From Pseudomonadaceae bacterium (GTDB lineage: Bacteria > Pseudomonadota > Gammaproteobacteria > Pseudomonadales > Azotimanducaceae): DNA of 64,000 bases. The stretch spans positions 1-64,000 of the forward strand of contig JANSWO010000011.1 in assembly GCA_024743435.1 (NCBI GenBank), read 5' to 3'. Below, one piece after another: positions 51,869 to 59,868 of this stretch (position 1 is the first letter of the stretch; every line of letters begins with the position of its first letter). The notes beneath the pieces are model-generated. The model saw nothing but the letters and a program-made list of their open reading frames with translations. It was not told the origin of the DNA and made no database searches. The position numbers and the translations under genes are program-made.

Positions 51869-51925
51869 AAGAGAGAGTTAAGAGCCGGTTTGCCCTGGCA
51901 TGCAACTGTTGAGGAGTGCACGACG

Positions 51926-52342
51926 GTGGGAATTCTAATTGCCGGCTTCATGGCCTTGATCTGTGTGCTGCTACATGCAGAAGCGATGCAGCAACTCCAG
52001 CGCCTGGCTGACCAGCAGCGCGGCATGCGCCGATCACTCCTGATTCTTTGGCTTGGGCTCCTCATCGTTCACCTGCTGCAGATTGTCCTGTACGCGATAG
52101 CCTATGAGCTAGCGTGTTGGGCGGGTCTGGGCGAACTGGCGCCGGTGGCCGGGTTCATGGACACGGTGTACTTTTCAGCCTCGGTTTACACAACGGTTGG
52201 CTTCGGCGATATCGTGCCTTTTGGTGCGCTGCGGATCGTTTCCGGATCGGAAGGGCTGGTTGGGCTATGCCTGGTGGCCTGGTCGGCCACGCTGAGTTAC
52301 GGTCACTATCAACAGCAGCTTTCTCGCCGGTCTTTTCGCTAG
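51926..52342 (+). CDS. Potassium-channel-like membrane protein
   Basis: A 138-residue protein from GTG 51926, which follows GAGGAG at 51911-51916; the frame is open from 51890. Helices: VGILIAGFMALICVLLHAEA, SLLILWLGLLIVHLLQIVLY, and a pore region with the selectivity-filter motif TTVGFGD (about residues 86-92) followed by an inner helix. This is the Ion_trans_2 pattern. A single-pore-domain subunit would form a tetramer. It is 58 bases after polB. Confidence 0.85.
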   Translation: MGILIAGFMALICVLLHAEAMQQLQRLADQQRGMRRSLLILWLGLLIVHLLQIVLYAIAYELACWAGLGELAPVAGFMDTVYFSASVYTTVGFGDIVPFGALRIVSGSEGLVGLCLVAWSATLSYGHYQQQLSRRSFR

Positions 52343-52372
52343 CTGGCGTTCGGCCGCATTGGAGTACGCGTC

Positions 52373-52945
52373 ATGACGCCAACCAGCTCAACGCCCCATC
52401 GCTCCGCGCAGCTGCTTACCGGGCTCGGTATCGCGTTGCCGGTGCTGATGATGTTGGCTTTCATCGCCTATGCCAGCTGGCAGCGCTCGGGCATGCCTGC
52501 GCCACAGCATGGCCTGTTTGTGATGGAACCCAGCTGGAATGAGGCGGTGGGCGCGCATGGGGTTCGCTACACAGTTGAAGACGAACGCATTGTCGCCTAC
52601 CCGTCACTCGAGCAGAACATGACCTACAAACTCTATCGGATTGACCCGAGTGAGCTGCGTGCGACGCGCATCGATGTGCCGTTTGCTGAGCTCCCGCTTA
52701 CTGGTCCGACGCCAGTGCCAACGCTTGTGAACGTGCGGGTGACGGCAGACCTGCAAGCGCCAGATGGCTATCAGATGACCGATGATTATCGCGATGGCCC
52801 GGGCGTGATCGGCGAGCTGTTTGGCCGACGCCGTTTTGGTGAAATAGGCTTCAGCCGCGAAGGCGTGCGGCATTGGGTGAATGCCTCGGATGTCGGTTTG
52901 TCGCACTGGAACGCTGTGTTTTTGGGGTGGGAAATCGATGACTGA
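52373..52945 (+). CDS. Membrane-anchored protein, partner of DUF2157 protein
   Basis: A 190-residue protein with one N-terminal helix (LLTGLGIALPVLMMLAFIAY) and an exported domain with GLFVMEPSWNEAVGAHGVRY and TDDYRDGPGVIGELFGRRRF. I recognise no family. It overlaps the start of the DUF2157 gene by eight bases, so the two are translationally coupled and may act together at the membrane. Confidence 0.68.
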   Translation: MTPTSSTPHRSAQLLTGLGIALPVLMMLAFIAYASWQRSGMPAPQHGLFVMEPSWNEAVGAHGVRYTVEDERIVAYPSLEQNMTYKLYRIDPSELRATRIDVPFAELPLTGPTPVPTLVNVRVTADLQAPDGYQMTDDYRDGPGVIGELFGRRRFGEIGFSREGVRHWVNASDVGLSHWNAVFLGWEIDD

Positions 52946-53894
52946 TGGCCCGGACAACACGCGCGCGGAACCGGCGACTCGAGACGAGGCGGTTGCCCGC
53001 ATTCTCGAGCTGGCGCATCGCTTCGAGCTCGATGCGGCGGACCTGGGCCTCGTACTATCCGGGCAGCAGCCTGCTTCCGGTTCAGTGGCGGCGCGGGTTT
53101 TCGGCACCATCGGTGGGCTGTTCATGGTGGCGGGCATCGCGGCGTTTGTGGCCATGCAGTGGGAACAGTTCGGCTCGGCGGCGCGGGTGCTGGTCACCCT
53201 GGGCGCAGGGATGGCGTTGTTTGTCTCGGCGATCATCATGCTGCGCCAACGCAACGCGCTGGCGGTCGCTCAACCGTTTCTCGCGCTTGCCCAGGTTCTG
53301 CAACCCACCGGCATGATGGTGGCCTTTGCCGAGTATGGTGGTGACGGCGACGCAGATGTGGCCTATGCCATCACGGCGGCGCTCATGACGATTCAGGCCT
53401 TGTCGGCTTTGCGATTAGTCAGCCATGAAATTCTGATGCTGTCGGCAATTTTCTTTGCCGGTACTGGGCTTGCAGCGGTTGCGAGTATTGCCGATATCGA
53501 ATCGGACCTGGCGGGTCTTGCGATCGGCACGGGTGCGACCCTTCTTGCCGCCGGGCTCATGTCCGGGCGTTATTGGCTGTCGGCATGGGCCGCGGCCGGA
53601 ATCGGTTCGATCATTCTGTATCTGAGTATCTGGAGTCTGGTGTCCGATACGGTCATTGAGCCGGTGTTCCTGCTCATCACCTGTGCTGGGCTATATGTCA
53701 GCGTGCTGACGCTGCTTAGGCCGCTGCTGTTTACCTCTGGGATCGCCTTGCTTGCTTACTTGAGCTACATCGTCGCGGAGTATTTTGCGGACTCGCTGGG
53801 TGCGCCGCTTGCGCTCATGCTCGTAGGGCTCTTGTTTGTCGGGGTGGGTTATCTGCTGCTGCGGCTCAATCGCAGGCACTTTGCAAAGGGTTGA
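52938..53894 (+). CDS. DUF2157-type multi-helix membrane protein
   Basis: A 318-residue protein from ATG 52938, overlapping the previous gene. A short helical N-terminal part (VARILELAHRFELDAADLGL) is followed by about nine membrane helices, the first at VFGTIGGLFMVAGIAAFVAM. This is the layout of DUF2157 membrane proteins. The C-terminal helix ends in basic residues (LLLRLNRRHF). Function unknown. Directly after it lies a set of short tandem repeats. Confidence 0.78.
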   Translation: MTDGPDNTRAEPATRDEAVARILELAHRFELDAADLGLVLSGQQPASGSVAARVFGTIGGLFMVAGIAAFVAMQWEQFGSAARVLVTLGAGMALFVSAIIMLRQRNALAVAQPFLALAQVLQPTGMMVAFAEYGGDGDADVAYAITAALMTIQALSALRLVSHEILMLSAIFFAGTGLAAVASIADIESDLAGLAIGTGATLLAAGLMSGRYWLSAWAAAGIGSIILYLSIWSLVSDTVIEPVFLLITCAGLYVSVLTLLRPLLFTSGIALLAYLSYIVAEYFADSLGAPLALMLVGLLFVGVGYLLLRLNRRHFAKG

Positions 53895-54017
53895 AGGCTC
53901 TTCCTCAGCCGCTGAAGGCTCTTAGTCGCTGAGGGCTCTTTATCCGCTGAAGGCTCTCTTTTTAGTCGCTGAGGGCTCTTCCTTAGCCGCTGAGGGCTCT
54001 TATTAGCTGAGGGCTCC
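53890..54017. repeat. Imperfect tandem repeat with GCTGARGGCTCTT core
   Basis: Seven copies of the core (G)GYTGARGGCTCTT are spaced 17-22 bases apart between two convergent genes. The last copy lies inside the 3' end of the minus-strand gene at 54003, and its C-terminal residues (SSRGALS) are partly encoded by it. Copy spacing varies and there are no conserved spacers, so this is not a CRISPR array. Confidence 0.85.
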
Positions 54018-54554
54018 TCTACTACTGAGCCAGCGATCGAGCATTGAAAGAGCGGTGGTCACAACGAGCGCCCAGCCGAGCCAGTAGCTGGCGTCTACAA
54101 CGTGCTGCAGGATGGGTTGCGACTCTGTCAGCGCAGAGCCGATTAATACGATGCCCACCAGCACGAAATAGGCGATACCGTTGTAACGGCCCAGCCAACT
54201 CGCGCGCAGTGGCCGGCCCTGGTCGACGCCGGAATCAAGCACGTACTGGGTGAATGCGGCGCCGATCAGAACGGGTAGGACAGCTGGGCTCATGCCCAGC
54301 CAGGCAAGACAACTGAGGCAGGCGATAACCAGGGCGGCGTCGGTGCCGTGATCGAAGAGGCCGCCAAACGTGGATGCTGCGCCCGCCCTGCGGGCAGCGG
54401 GTCCGTCGAGTAGGTCCGTCACCACGGCGACGGTAAAGGCTATGCTGGCTGCCAGCCATTGCTGTTCCAGCGTGAACCAGGCTAGCGGTGCGATCAGGAG
54501 CGCTCGTAGCGCGGTGAGCACGTTGGCGAGCAGCCTCATTAAGCGTTCGCCCAC
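54003..54554 (-). CDS. CDP-alcohol phosphatidyltransferase family membrane enzyme
   Basis: A 183-residue membrane protein with the family active-site motif D-x2-D-G-x2-A-R-x8-G-x3-D-x3-D: DLLDGPAARRAGAASTFGGL continuing to FDHGTD. All the required acidic residues are present. Such enzymes transfer a phospho-alcohol from CDP-alcohols, for example in phospholipid synthesis; the acceptor is unknown. The C-terminal tail lies in the tandem repeat. Helices: ANVLTALRALLIAPLAWFTL, IAFTVAVVTDLLDG and others. Confidence 0.9.
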   Translation of the reverse strand: MGERLMRLLANVLTALRALLIAPLAWFTLEQQWLAASIAFTVAVVTDLLDGPAARRAGAASTFGGLFDHGTDAALVIACLSCLAWLGMSPAVLPVLIGAAFTQYVLDSGVDQGRPLRASWLGRYNGIAYFVLVGIVLIGSALTESQPILQHVVDASYWLGWALVVTTALSMLDRWLSSRGALS

Positions 54555-54591
54555 AACGGTCGGCTTGGCCTATTCAGCCGAATCAGCGTTA

Positions 54592-55074
54592 TCAGCCGGT
54601 GGCCATGGTGCGTGGCCCAAGCCGGTAGACGACGGCTTCAGCCGGGTCTGCTTCATCACCGATCTCGCCCAAATCGTACTTCTCTTCATAGCGTTCGAGC
54701 ACGCGCTGCAGTTCCTCGACATCGGTCACCTGGGTGGCGTGCAGAGAGTAGATGTTGTCCTCGTGGCGTAGCACAACGTTGCCATTGGCCTGCATGTTTT
54801 CAGACCAGGTGGTCTCGCCACCGCCGGATGCGACATAGATGGCCGCGCCAATGTCGACAGCCCAGATGTTGACGGAGTATGGGTCGTCCGGGTTGGTTTC
54901 CAGCTGAAAGTCTTCTGTGGCTGCTGTGAAAGCCCAGTCGCTGGGAATGCTGGTGGGCTCACCATCCAGTTTGCCGCCCGGCAGTGGCCCCATCGGATCA
55001 CCGCAGCCGGTGAGCAATAGCCCGATCGCCATTATCGCTGCTGTTGCGATTGGCGTGTGCAGTCGTTGGCGCAT
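54592..55074 (-). CDS. Lipoprotein with DUF385-like domain (paralogue of 32814)
   Basis: A 160-residue lipoprotein from ATG 55074: MRQRLHTPIATAAIMAIGLL then LTGC at the lipobox. The mature part has GKLDGEPTSIPSDWAFTAAT, DFQLETNPDDPYSVNIWAVD and IYVASGGGETTWSENMQANG, the same PxDWxF and LETxP pattern as the protein at 32814. The frame is open to 55296, but the lipoprotein start is far better supported. A second ATG at 55107 is possible. Function unknown. Confidence 0.75.
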   Translation of the reverse strand: MRQRLHTPIATAAIMAIGLLLTGCGDPMGPLPGGKLDGEPTSIPSDWAFTAATEDFQLETNPDDPYSVNIWAVDIGAAIYVASGGGETTWSENMQANGNVVLRHEDNIYSLHATQVTDVEELQRVLERYEEKYDLGEIGDEADPAEAVVYRLGPRTMATG

Positions 55075-55290
55075 GTTGTACAGCCCGTTCCCCCAATAGA
55101 TTTCCATGCTATGCGATGCAGGTGTGTGTGTCGCCCCCGGACATGTTGGCGAATGTAGGCGTTTTGTCAGGGCGCGGAACTGTGATGCGGTTGTACTTGT
55201 GGATGGCTTGCCTGGCTTCGGGCTTCTTTGGCGCACAATCGCGAGAGCCGCGTCACAGAACCGTTGCGTCCGCAGCGGCACAGTATCGGC

Positions 55291-55563
55291 ATGCACAACC
55301 GACTCTCACAGCGCCAGGTGCTCAAGGACTGGACCCGCGTTGACGACTTCGAAGTCGCTAGCGGGGAGTTCCGAACCTTCGAATACCACGTGGTCGCCCT
55401 TGGCGAAGCCAAGCGCACGATACTCACGATCAAGCTGTACCGTGAAGACGATATGACCATTCGCCTGGATCCCAGCGATATCGAATCGAGCGTCAACGAA
55501 GATCGCTATATAGGGCTCGCTGAGAAGCGCGTTCGACAGCTGTTTATCAACGGCACCATCTGA
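55291..55563 (+). CDS. Hypothetical protein
   Basis: A 90-residue protein from ATG 55291: MHNRLSQRQVLKDWTRVDDF and TFEYHVVALGEAKRTILTIK, then LYREDDMTIRLDPSDIESSV. It is strand-rich and acidic and ends FINGTI. The frame is open from 55228. I recognise no family. It lies alone between the divergent lipoprotein gene and a Tat-type protein. Confidence 0.55.
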   Translation: MHNRLSQRQVLKDWTRVDDFEVASGEFRTFEYHVVALGEAKRTILTIKLYREDDMTIRLDPSDIESSVNEDRYIGLAEKRVRQLFINGTI

Positions 55564-55682
55564 TCCCCCGTCCGTTCCGGCCGACCGACATGTTCTTGGC
55601 TTGAGTGCGCAGCGCCGGCAGTAATTGCCAAGGCCAACGCGTAGGTTATTGTGTCTGCTCCCATGACCTAGCGGAGTGACCC

Positions 55683-56180
55683 ATGCTCAATCGTCGTCAA
55701 CTTCTCGCTGCAGCTGCCGTGCTGCCTGCATCCAGTGCGATTCTTTCCGGCTCCCGCGCGGCATACGCAGCCGACATCGCCGAAGGCCTGCTCGACAGCG
55801 ATCTGGTGTATCTGTCTCCCATTCAAAGCTCCGGAGCATTGTCGAGCTGTCAGGCCGAGGTGTGGTTTCAGTACCACGACGGCGCGGTCTATGTGGTGAC
55901 CAGCGACAAGGCCTGGCGCGCGCGCGCCGTGAGCAGTGGCCTGACCCAGGCCCGGATGTGGGTGGGAGATGTTGGGGTCTGGACAGACAGCGACGGCAAG
56001 TACGTGAATCTACCCAGCACCGATGTGTCCGGTGCTTTGATTGACGATGAGGCTCAGATCAAGGCGGTGCTCAAGAAGATGGGGCGCAAGTACCCGGCGA
56101 GCTGGCTGGTTTGGGGGCCACGCTTTCGCAAGGGACTGGCGGACGGCTCTCGCGTGATGCTGCGCTATGACCTGGCTTGA
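55683..56180 (+). CDS. Tat-exported DUF2255/split-barrel-like protein
   Basis: A 165-residue protein whose N-terminus MLNRRQLLAAAAVLPASSAI has a twin-arginine pattern, so it may be exported folded. The mature domain has YLSPIQSSGALSSCQAEVWF, VYVVTSDKAWRARAVSSGLT and ARMWVGDVGVWTDSDG, a split-barrel flavin-reductase-like pattern similar to DUF2255. The ribosome site is CGGAGTGACCC. Cofactor unknown. Confidence 0.68.
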   Translation: MLNRRQLLAAAAVLPASSAILSGSRAAYAADIAEGLLDSDLVYLSPIQSSGALSSCQAEVWFQYHDGAVYVVTSDKAWRARAVSSGLTQARMWVGDVGVWTDSDGKYVNLPSTDVSGALIDDEAQIKAVLKKMGRKYPASWLVWGPRFRKGLADGSRVMLRYDLA

Positions 56181-56229
56181 GGCGTGACCAGCGGTTGGAT
56201 GATTCGGCTCGACTATTCAGGGCTTGATA

Positions 56230-56264
56230 TTTAACCCGGGTAATATATATTTGCCCGGGTTAAA
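56230..56264. promoter_or_regulatory. Inverted repeat with paired CCCGGG palindromes upstream of DUF2239
   Basis: TTTAACCCGGG (56230-56240) and CCCGGGTTAAA (56254-56264) form an 11-base inverted repeat around a 13-base AT-rich centre; each arm also contains a CCCGGG palindrome. The centres of the two CCCGGG copies are 19 bp apart, about two helical turns. It ends 28 bases before the DUF2239 ATG and is a likely operator. Confidence 0.75.
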
Positions 56265-56292
56265 TAAATGTACCTGAATTGAGCATAGCCAC

Positions 56293-56880
56293 ATGAGCCC
56301 TACCACCAGCCGCGCGGCAGTACCTGAACTGCCCGAATCCGTTTCTGCTTTTTCCGGTCAGCGTTTGATTGCGTCTGGATCGCCAGTGGATGTTGCCTTG
56401 ACGCTGCGCACGAAGCAGCAGCACGGAGCACTCATTTTCAACGACGCAACCGGTAGCCAGCTGGATCTCAATCTCTCTGGAAGCGATGCCGAAGTGAGTG
56501 CTCGCTACGCTAAGAAGGCCGAAGAAGAAAGCGCTCCGCCGGCCCGAGGTCGCCCCAAGCTTGGTGTTGTCGGTCGTGAGGTCACGCTACTGCCAAGGCA
56601 CTGGCTATGGCTCGAACAGCAGCGCGGAGGCGCATCCGCTGCGCTGCGCCGGTTGGTTGAAGCGGCGCGCAAAGACAGTGAAGGTGACGACGATGTTCGG
56701 GCCGCGCAGGATGCTGCCAATCGATTTCTGTCGGCGCTCGTGGGAGATCAGGCTGGTTTTGAGGAAGCCACTCGCGCGTTGTATGCCCGCGACAGGGAGG
56801 CGTTTATCGAGCATACCCAGGTGCTGTCTTCTGACGTTCGTGAGTACGTATTTCGGCTGGCAGCGAAAGCGATGGGCTAG
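56293..56880 (+). CDS. DUF2239-family protein
   Basis: A 195-residue protein with the DUF2239 pattern: VSAFSGQRLIASGSPVDVAL, LIFNDATGSQLDLNLSGSDA, RGRPKLGVVGREVTLLPRHW, LWLEQQRGGASAALRRLVEA, and a C-terminal helical FLSALVGDQAGFEEATRALY. The ribbon-like RPKLG region and the LRRLVEAAR helix suggest a DNA- or protein-binding role, but no function is established. A strong palindrome pair just upstream may control it. Confidence 0.9.
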   Translation: MSPTTSRAAVPELPESVSAFSGQRLIASGSPVDVALTLRTKQQHGALIFNDATGSQLDLNLSGSDAEVSARYAKKAEEESAPPARGRPKLGVVGREVTLLPRHWLWLEQQRGGASAALRRLVEAARKDSEGDDDVRAAQDAANRFLSALVGDQAGFEEATRALYARDREAFIEHTQVLSSDVREYVFRLAAKAMG

Positions 56881-56973
56881 GCGAGCAGACAGCGCTCGAG
56901 GCGGCTGTGTTTTAGCCAAAGAGTAGCGGCTGAGGCACACTCAGCCCTCGCAAACACCGTTGAGAGAATAGCC

Positions 56974-57435
56974 ATGAGCGAGATCGACCTGCCTGAGAAC
57001 CTGCCATCGTGGATTCGCCAGCACATTGAGCTGTATCTGGGCAGCGGTGGCGAGCAGGGCCACTTGTGGGACGCAAGCGTCGGGGGCGGCAAACCGGATA
57101 CGCCGACGTTGCTTCTCTTTACCAAGGGGCGAACGTCCGGCAAGGAGCGCGTGCTGCCTCTTATCTATGGTGAGGCTGAGGGCGGGTACGTGGTTATCGC
57201 CTCCAAGGGTGGCGCGCCGGATCATCCCGCCTGGTATCTCAACCTCGTCGCCGAACCTTTGGTGACCGTGCAAGTCGCGACGGATCGATTTCAGGCGAGC
57301 GCTCGGGTGGTGGACGGGGCAGAGCGGGAGGCTATCTGGCAGCAGATGGCCACGCTGTACCCTCCCTACAACGACTATCAGGCAGCGACCGATCGAGAAA
57401 TACCGGTGGTATTGCTCGAGCGAAGGGGTGAGTAA
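56974..57435 (+). CDS. DUF385-type nitroreductase/deazaflavin-dependent protein
   Basis: A 153-residue protein with the family pattern: PSWIRQHIELYLGSGGEQGH, TLLLFTKGRTSGKERVLPLI, then GYVVIASKGGAPDHPAWYLN and LVAEPLVTVQVATDRFQASA. These are the typical strands around the cofactor site of F420-dependent nitroreductase-like proteins (Ddn group). GAGAG precedes the ATG. The TAA overlaps the next gene's ATG by one base (TAATG). Confidence 0.9.
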   Translation: MSEIDLPENLPSWIRQHIELYLGSGGEQGHLWDASVGGGKPDTPTLLLFTKGRTSGKERVLPLIYGEAEGGYVVIASKGGAPDHPAWYLNLVAEPLVTVQVATDRFQASARVVDGAEREAIWQQMATLYPPYNDYQAATDREIPVVLLERRGE

Positions 57436-58412
57436 TGATCAGGTTTGGTTTCGCCAAGTGCTCATTGGCAGCCCTCGCGCTTGTGACGTCTGTGTCCGGC
57501 TGGGCGCTCAATATCGTCCTGACGAATGACGACGGCTTTGAAACGGATAATGTGCAGAACCTGTTTTCAGCGCTGGTGGCAGCCGGCCATGACGTGGTCC
57601 TGTCCGCCCCTTATCGGGGTCAGAGCGGAACGGGCGGACAGATCGCCTTTTTGCAGCCCATAGGGCCGACCACGGTCCCGAGCGAAGGTGGTCTGTTGCC
57701 GGCGGGCTCGGCGGGTGTCGGCGTGACAACGCTCGCAGAGCAGCAGTTTTACGTTGATGGCTCCCCTGCAGCATCGGTTCTGTTTGGCATCGATGTTGTG
57801 GCCCCCAAGTATTGGCAGGCACCACCGGATCTCGTGATTTCCGGCCCTAACCAAGGCAATAACCTCGGCATTGTCACGCCGCACTCCGGCACGCTCGGAG
57901 CGACCGTGACCGCGCTGAACAAAGGCATCCCGGCCATCGCCGTGAGCGCCAACGATAGTGGCGCTGCGCAGGCGAAGATTACCGCAGCGCTCATTGTTGA
58001 GTTGGTTGACGTACTCACCCGTGATGGCGAGGTAACGCTGCCGCCAGGCACCGGGCTTAACGTCAACGTGCCTGAAATCGACGCTGATAGAGACAAAGCC
58101 GACGATTTTTCGTTTATCGCGACGGAGATTGGCACCGCTGCCGATTTTGGGCTGCGTTTCTATGCGGACCTCGGTGACAGCGTGGTCGCCAGAAGCCTTG
58201 GGGTTCCCGAAGGCATCGGTTTGCCTGGGGTGGGGATCGATGTGTCCCCGGAGGCTGCGGGCTATGCCCCTGATGGAGCTCGCAAGAGTGAGAGTAATGC
58301 GCTGGCTCCGCGCACCGTCACGGTCAGTCCGATAGAGGGTACCTATGCGCGCGACAGTCGGATCAGAAGCCTCGATCGGGCGCTGAAGAAGGCGTCAGCG
58401 AGCAGCCGATGA
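57435..58412 (+). CDS. Exported SurE-like 5'/3'-nucleotidase
   Basis: A 325-residue protein with a signal peptide (residues 1-24) followed by a SurE domain: NIVLTNDDGFETDNVQNLFS (metal-binding Asp pair), DVVLSAPYRGQSGTGGQIAF, PDLVISGPNQGNNLGIVTPH and SGTLGATVTALNKGIPAIAV. SurE is normally cytoplasmic; this one is directed to the periplasm and is longer. The C-terminal 80 residues are less conserved. Its start overlaps the preceding stop, so it is coupled to the DUF385 gene. Confidence 0.87.
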   Translation: MIRFGFAKCSLAALALVTSVSGWALNIVLTNDDGFETDNVQNLFSALVAAGHDVVLSAPYRGQSGTGGQIAFLQPIGPTTVPSEGGLLPAGSAGVGVTTLAEQQFYVDGSPAASVLFGIDVVAPKYWQAPPDLVISGPNQGNNLGIVTPHSGTLGATVTALNKGIPAIAVSANDSGAAQAKITAALIVELVDVLTRDGEVTLPPGTGLNVNVPEIDADRDKADDFSFIATEIGTAADFGLRFYADLGDSVVARSLGVPEGIGLPGVGIDVSPEAAGYAPDGARKSESNALAPRTVTVSPIEGTYARDSRIRSLDRALKKASASSR

Positions 58413-58541
58413 ATTGCCTGGCGCAACGTTGACCTGAGTTCGGCGTCGCTGGTGTCGGTAGCAAGTGATTGTCCGGGGCTGGGTTGTGGTGCACTGTAGG
58501 AGTGAGAGGAGCGAGAGAACGCCGGTCAGGGAGGCCATCGC

Positions 58542-59858
58542 ATGAGCAAGTCCAGACACCCGCACAACGACTCTTTCAAAGAAGCCAGCGAGTCCAACGC
58601 GTCCAAAGAGTCTAAAGACTCTAGTGAAGTGGCGATGGATGCGGGGCGGCGCGGTTTTCTGCAGGCCGGAATCAGCGCCTCGATCGCTGGGCCGTTACTC
58701 ACGCCGGCAGTGCACGCGAGCACTACCTCTGGCGTGCAAACCGGCCAGAACGTTCAGCGCTATGCCACCCTCGGACGAACCGGGTTGAAAGTCTCGGATG
58801 TCTCCTTTGGCTCAAGCCGGCTGCGTCGCGGTGAAGAGCATCTGGTGGCGCATGCACTGGACAAAGGGGTCAACTACTTCGACGCCGCAGAGATGTATAC
58901 CGGCGGTGATTCCGAAACCGTGCTCGGTAATGCACTGAAAGGCAAACGCGACCAGGTGGTGATCACCTCCAAGATCATCAGCCGGCCAACAACGAGCGCT
59001 GCGACGATGATGAAAGCGCTTGATGAGTCGCTGGTGCGTCTGCAAACCGACTATATCGACATCTACATGAACCATGCGGTCAACGATGTGGACGTCATGA
59101 AGAACCCGGAATGGCACGCGTTTACCGAGGCCGCGAAGAAAGCCGGCAAGATTCGCTTCACCGGCATGTCGGGTCATGCTGGCTATCTCATCGAGTGCGT
59201 GGACTACGCGCTGGATGAGGACATGGTTGACGTTCTCTTGCTGGCGTACAACTTTGGCCAGGACGAGAGCTTCTACGACACGATCACACGTCGCTTTGAC
59301 CGGATTGCCACACAACCGGATTTGCCGCGAGTGCTCGAACGCGCGAAGCATCAGGGCGTTGGGGTAACGGTGATGAAAACCCTGATGGGTGCGCGCCTCA
59401 ACGATATGCGGCCGTATGAAACCGGCGGTGCCACCTTTGCCCAGGCGGCGTTCCGTTGGGTGTTGTCGAACCCCAACGTTGATGCGTTAGTCATCTCGAT
59501 GACGGACATTGATCTGATCGACGAGTATCTGGGTGCATCCGGCAGCCAACAACTGGCGGCGGGCGATCTGGAACTGCTGCATCGTTATGCGCGCACCTCC
59601 GGACTTACTTATTGCCGTAACGCGTGTAGTGATTGTGATGGCTCCTGCCCCTATGCCGTGCCAATCGCCGACGTCATGCGAACGCGCATGTATGCCACCG
59701 ACTACAACGACGTGCAGTTCGCGAGAGATGAATATGCGCTGCTCGATGTAAATGCCAGCGCCTGTCTGTCCTGTAGTGCCAAGCCCTGTCAGAACGCCTG
59801 CACGCACGGCATCGATATCGCCGGCTTGTGCGCGCCGACCCACCGAATGCTCGCCTGA
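58542..59858 (+). CDS. Tat-exported aldo/keto reductase with C-terminal Fe-S-type cysteine clusters
   Basis: A 438-residue protein. Residues 35-55 contain a twin-arginine signal (GRRGFLQAG), preceded by a Ser/Lys-rich head. The aldo/keto-reductase barrel has YATLGRTGLKVSDVSFGSSR, VNYFDAAEMYTGGDSETV (Asp and Tyr), VVITSKIISR (Lys) and IDIYMNHAVND (His). The C-terminal part has two Cys groups: YCRNACSDCDGSCPYAVPIA and ACLSCSAKPCQNACTHG, each like a 4Fe-4S motif. It is 10 bases before larB and likely in the same operon. Confidence 0.88.
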   Translation: MSKSRHPHNDSFKEASESNASKESKDSSEVAMDAGRRGFLQAGISASIAGPLLTPAVHASTTSGVQTGQNVQRYATLGRTGLKVSDVSFGSSRLRRGEEHLVAHALDKGVNYFDAAEMYTGGDSETVLGNALKGKRDQVVITSKIISRPTTSAATMMKALDESLVRLQTDYIDIYMNHAVNDVDVMKNPEWHAFTEAAKKAGKIRFTGMSGHAGYLIECVDYALDEDMVDVLLLAYNFGQDESFYDTITRRFDRIATQPDLPRVLERAKHQGVGVTVMKTLMGARLNDMRPYETGGATFAQAAFRWVLSNPNVDALVISMTDIDLIDEYLGASGSQQLAAGDLELLHRYARTSGLTYCRNACSDCDGSCPYAVPIADVMRTRMYATDYNDVQFARDEYALLDVNASACLSCSAKPCQNACTHGIDIAGLCAPTHRMLA

Positions 59859-59868
59859 TCGATACGCG

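Noticed and set aside
53890-54017. CRISPR array or terminator cluster
   Set aside because: Cores of about 13 bp have variable gaps without unique spacers; no stem with a T-run is formed by each unit.
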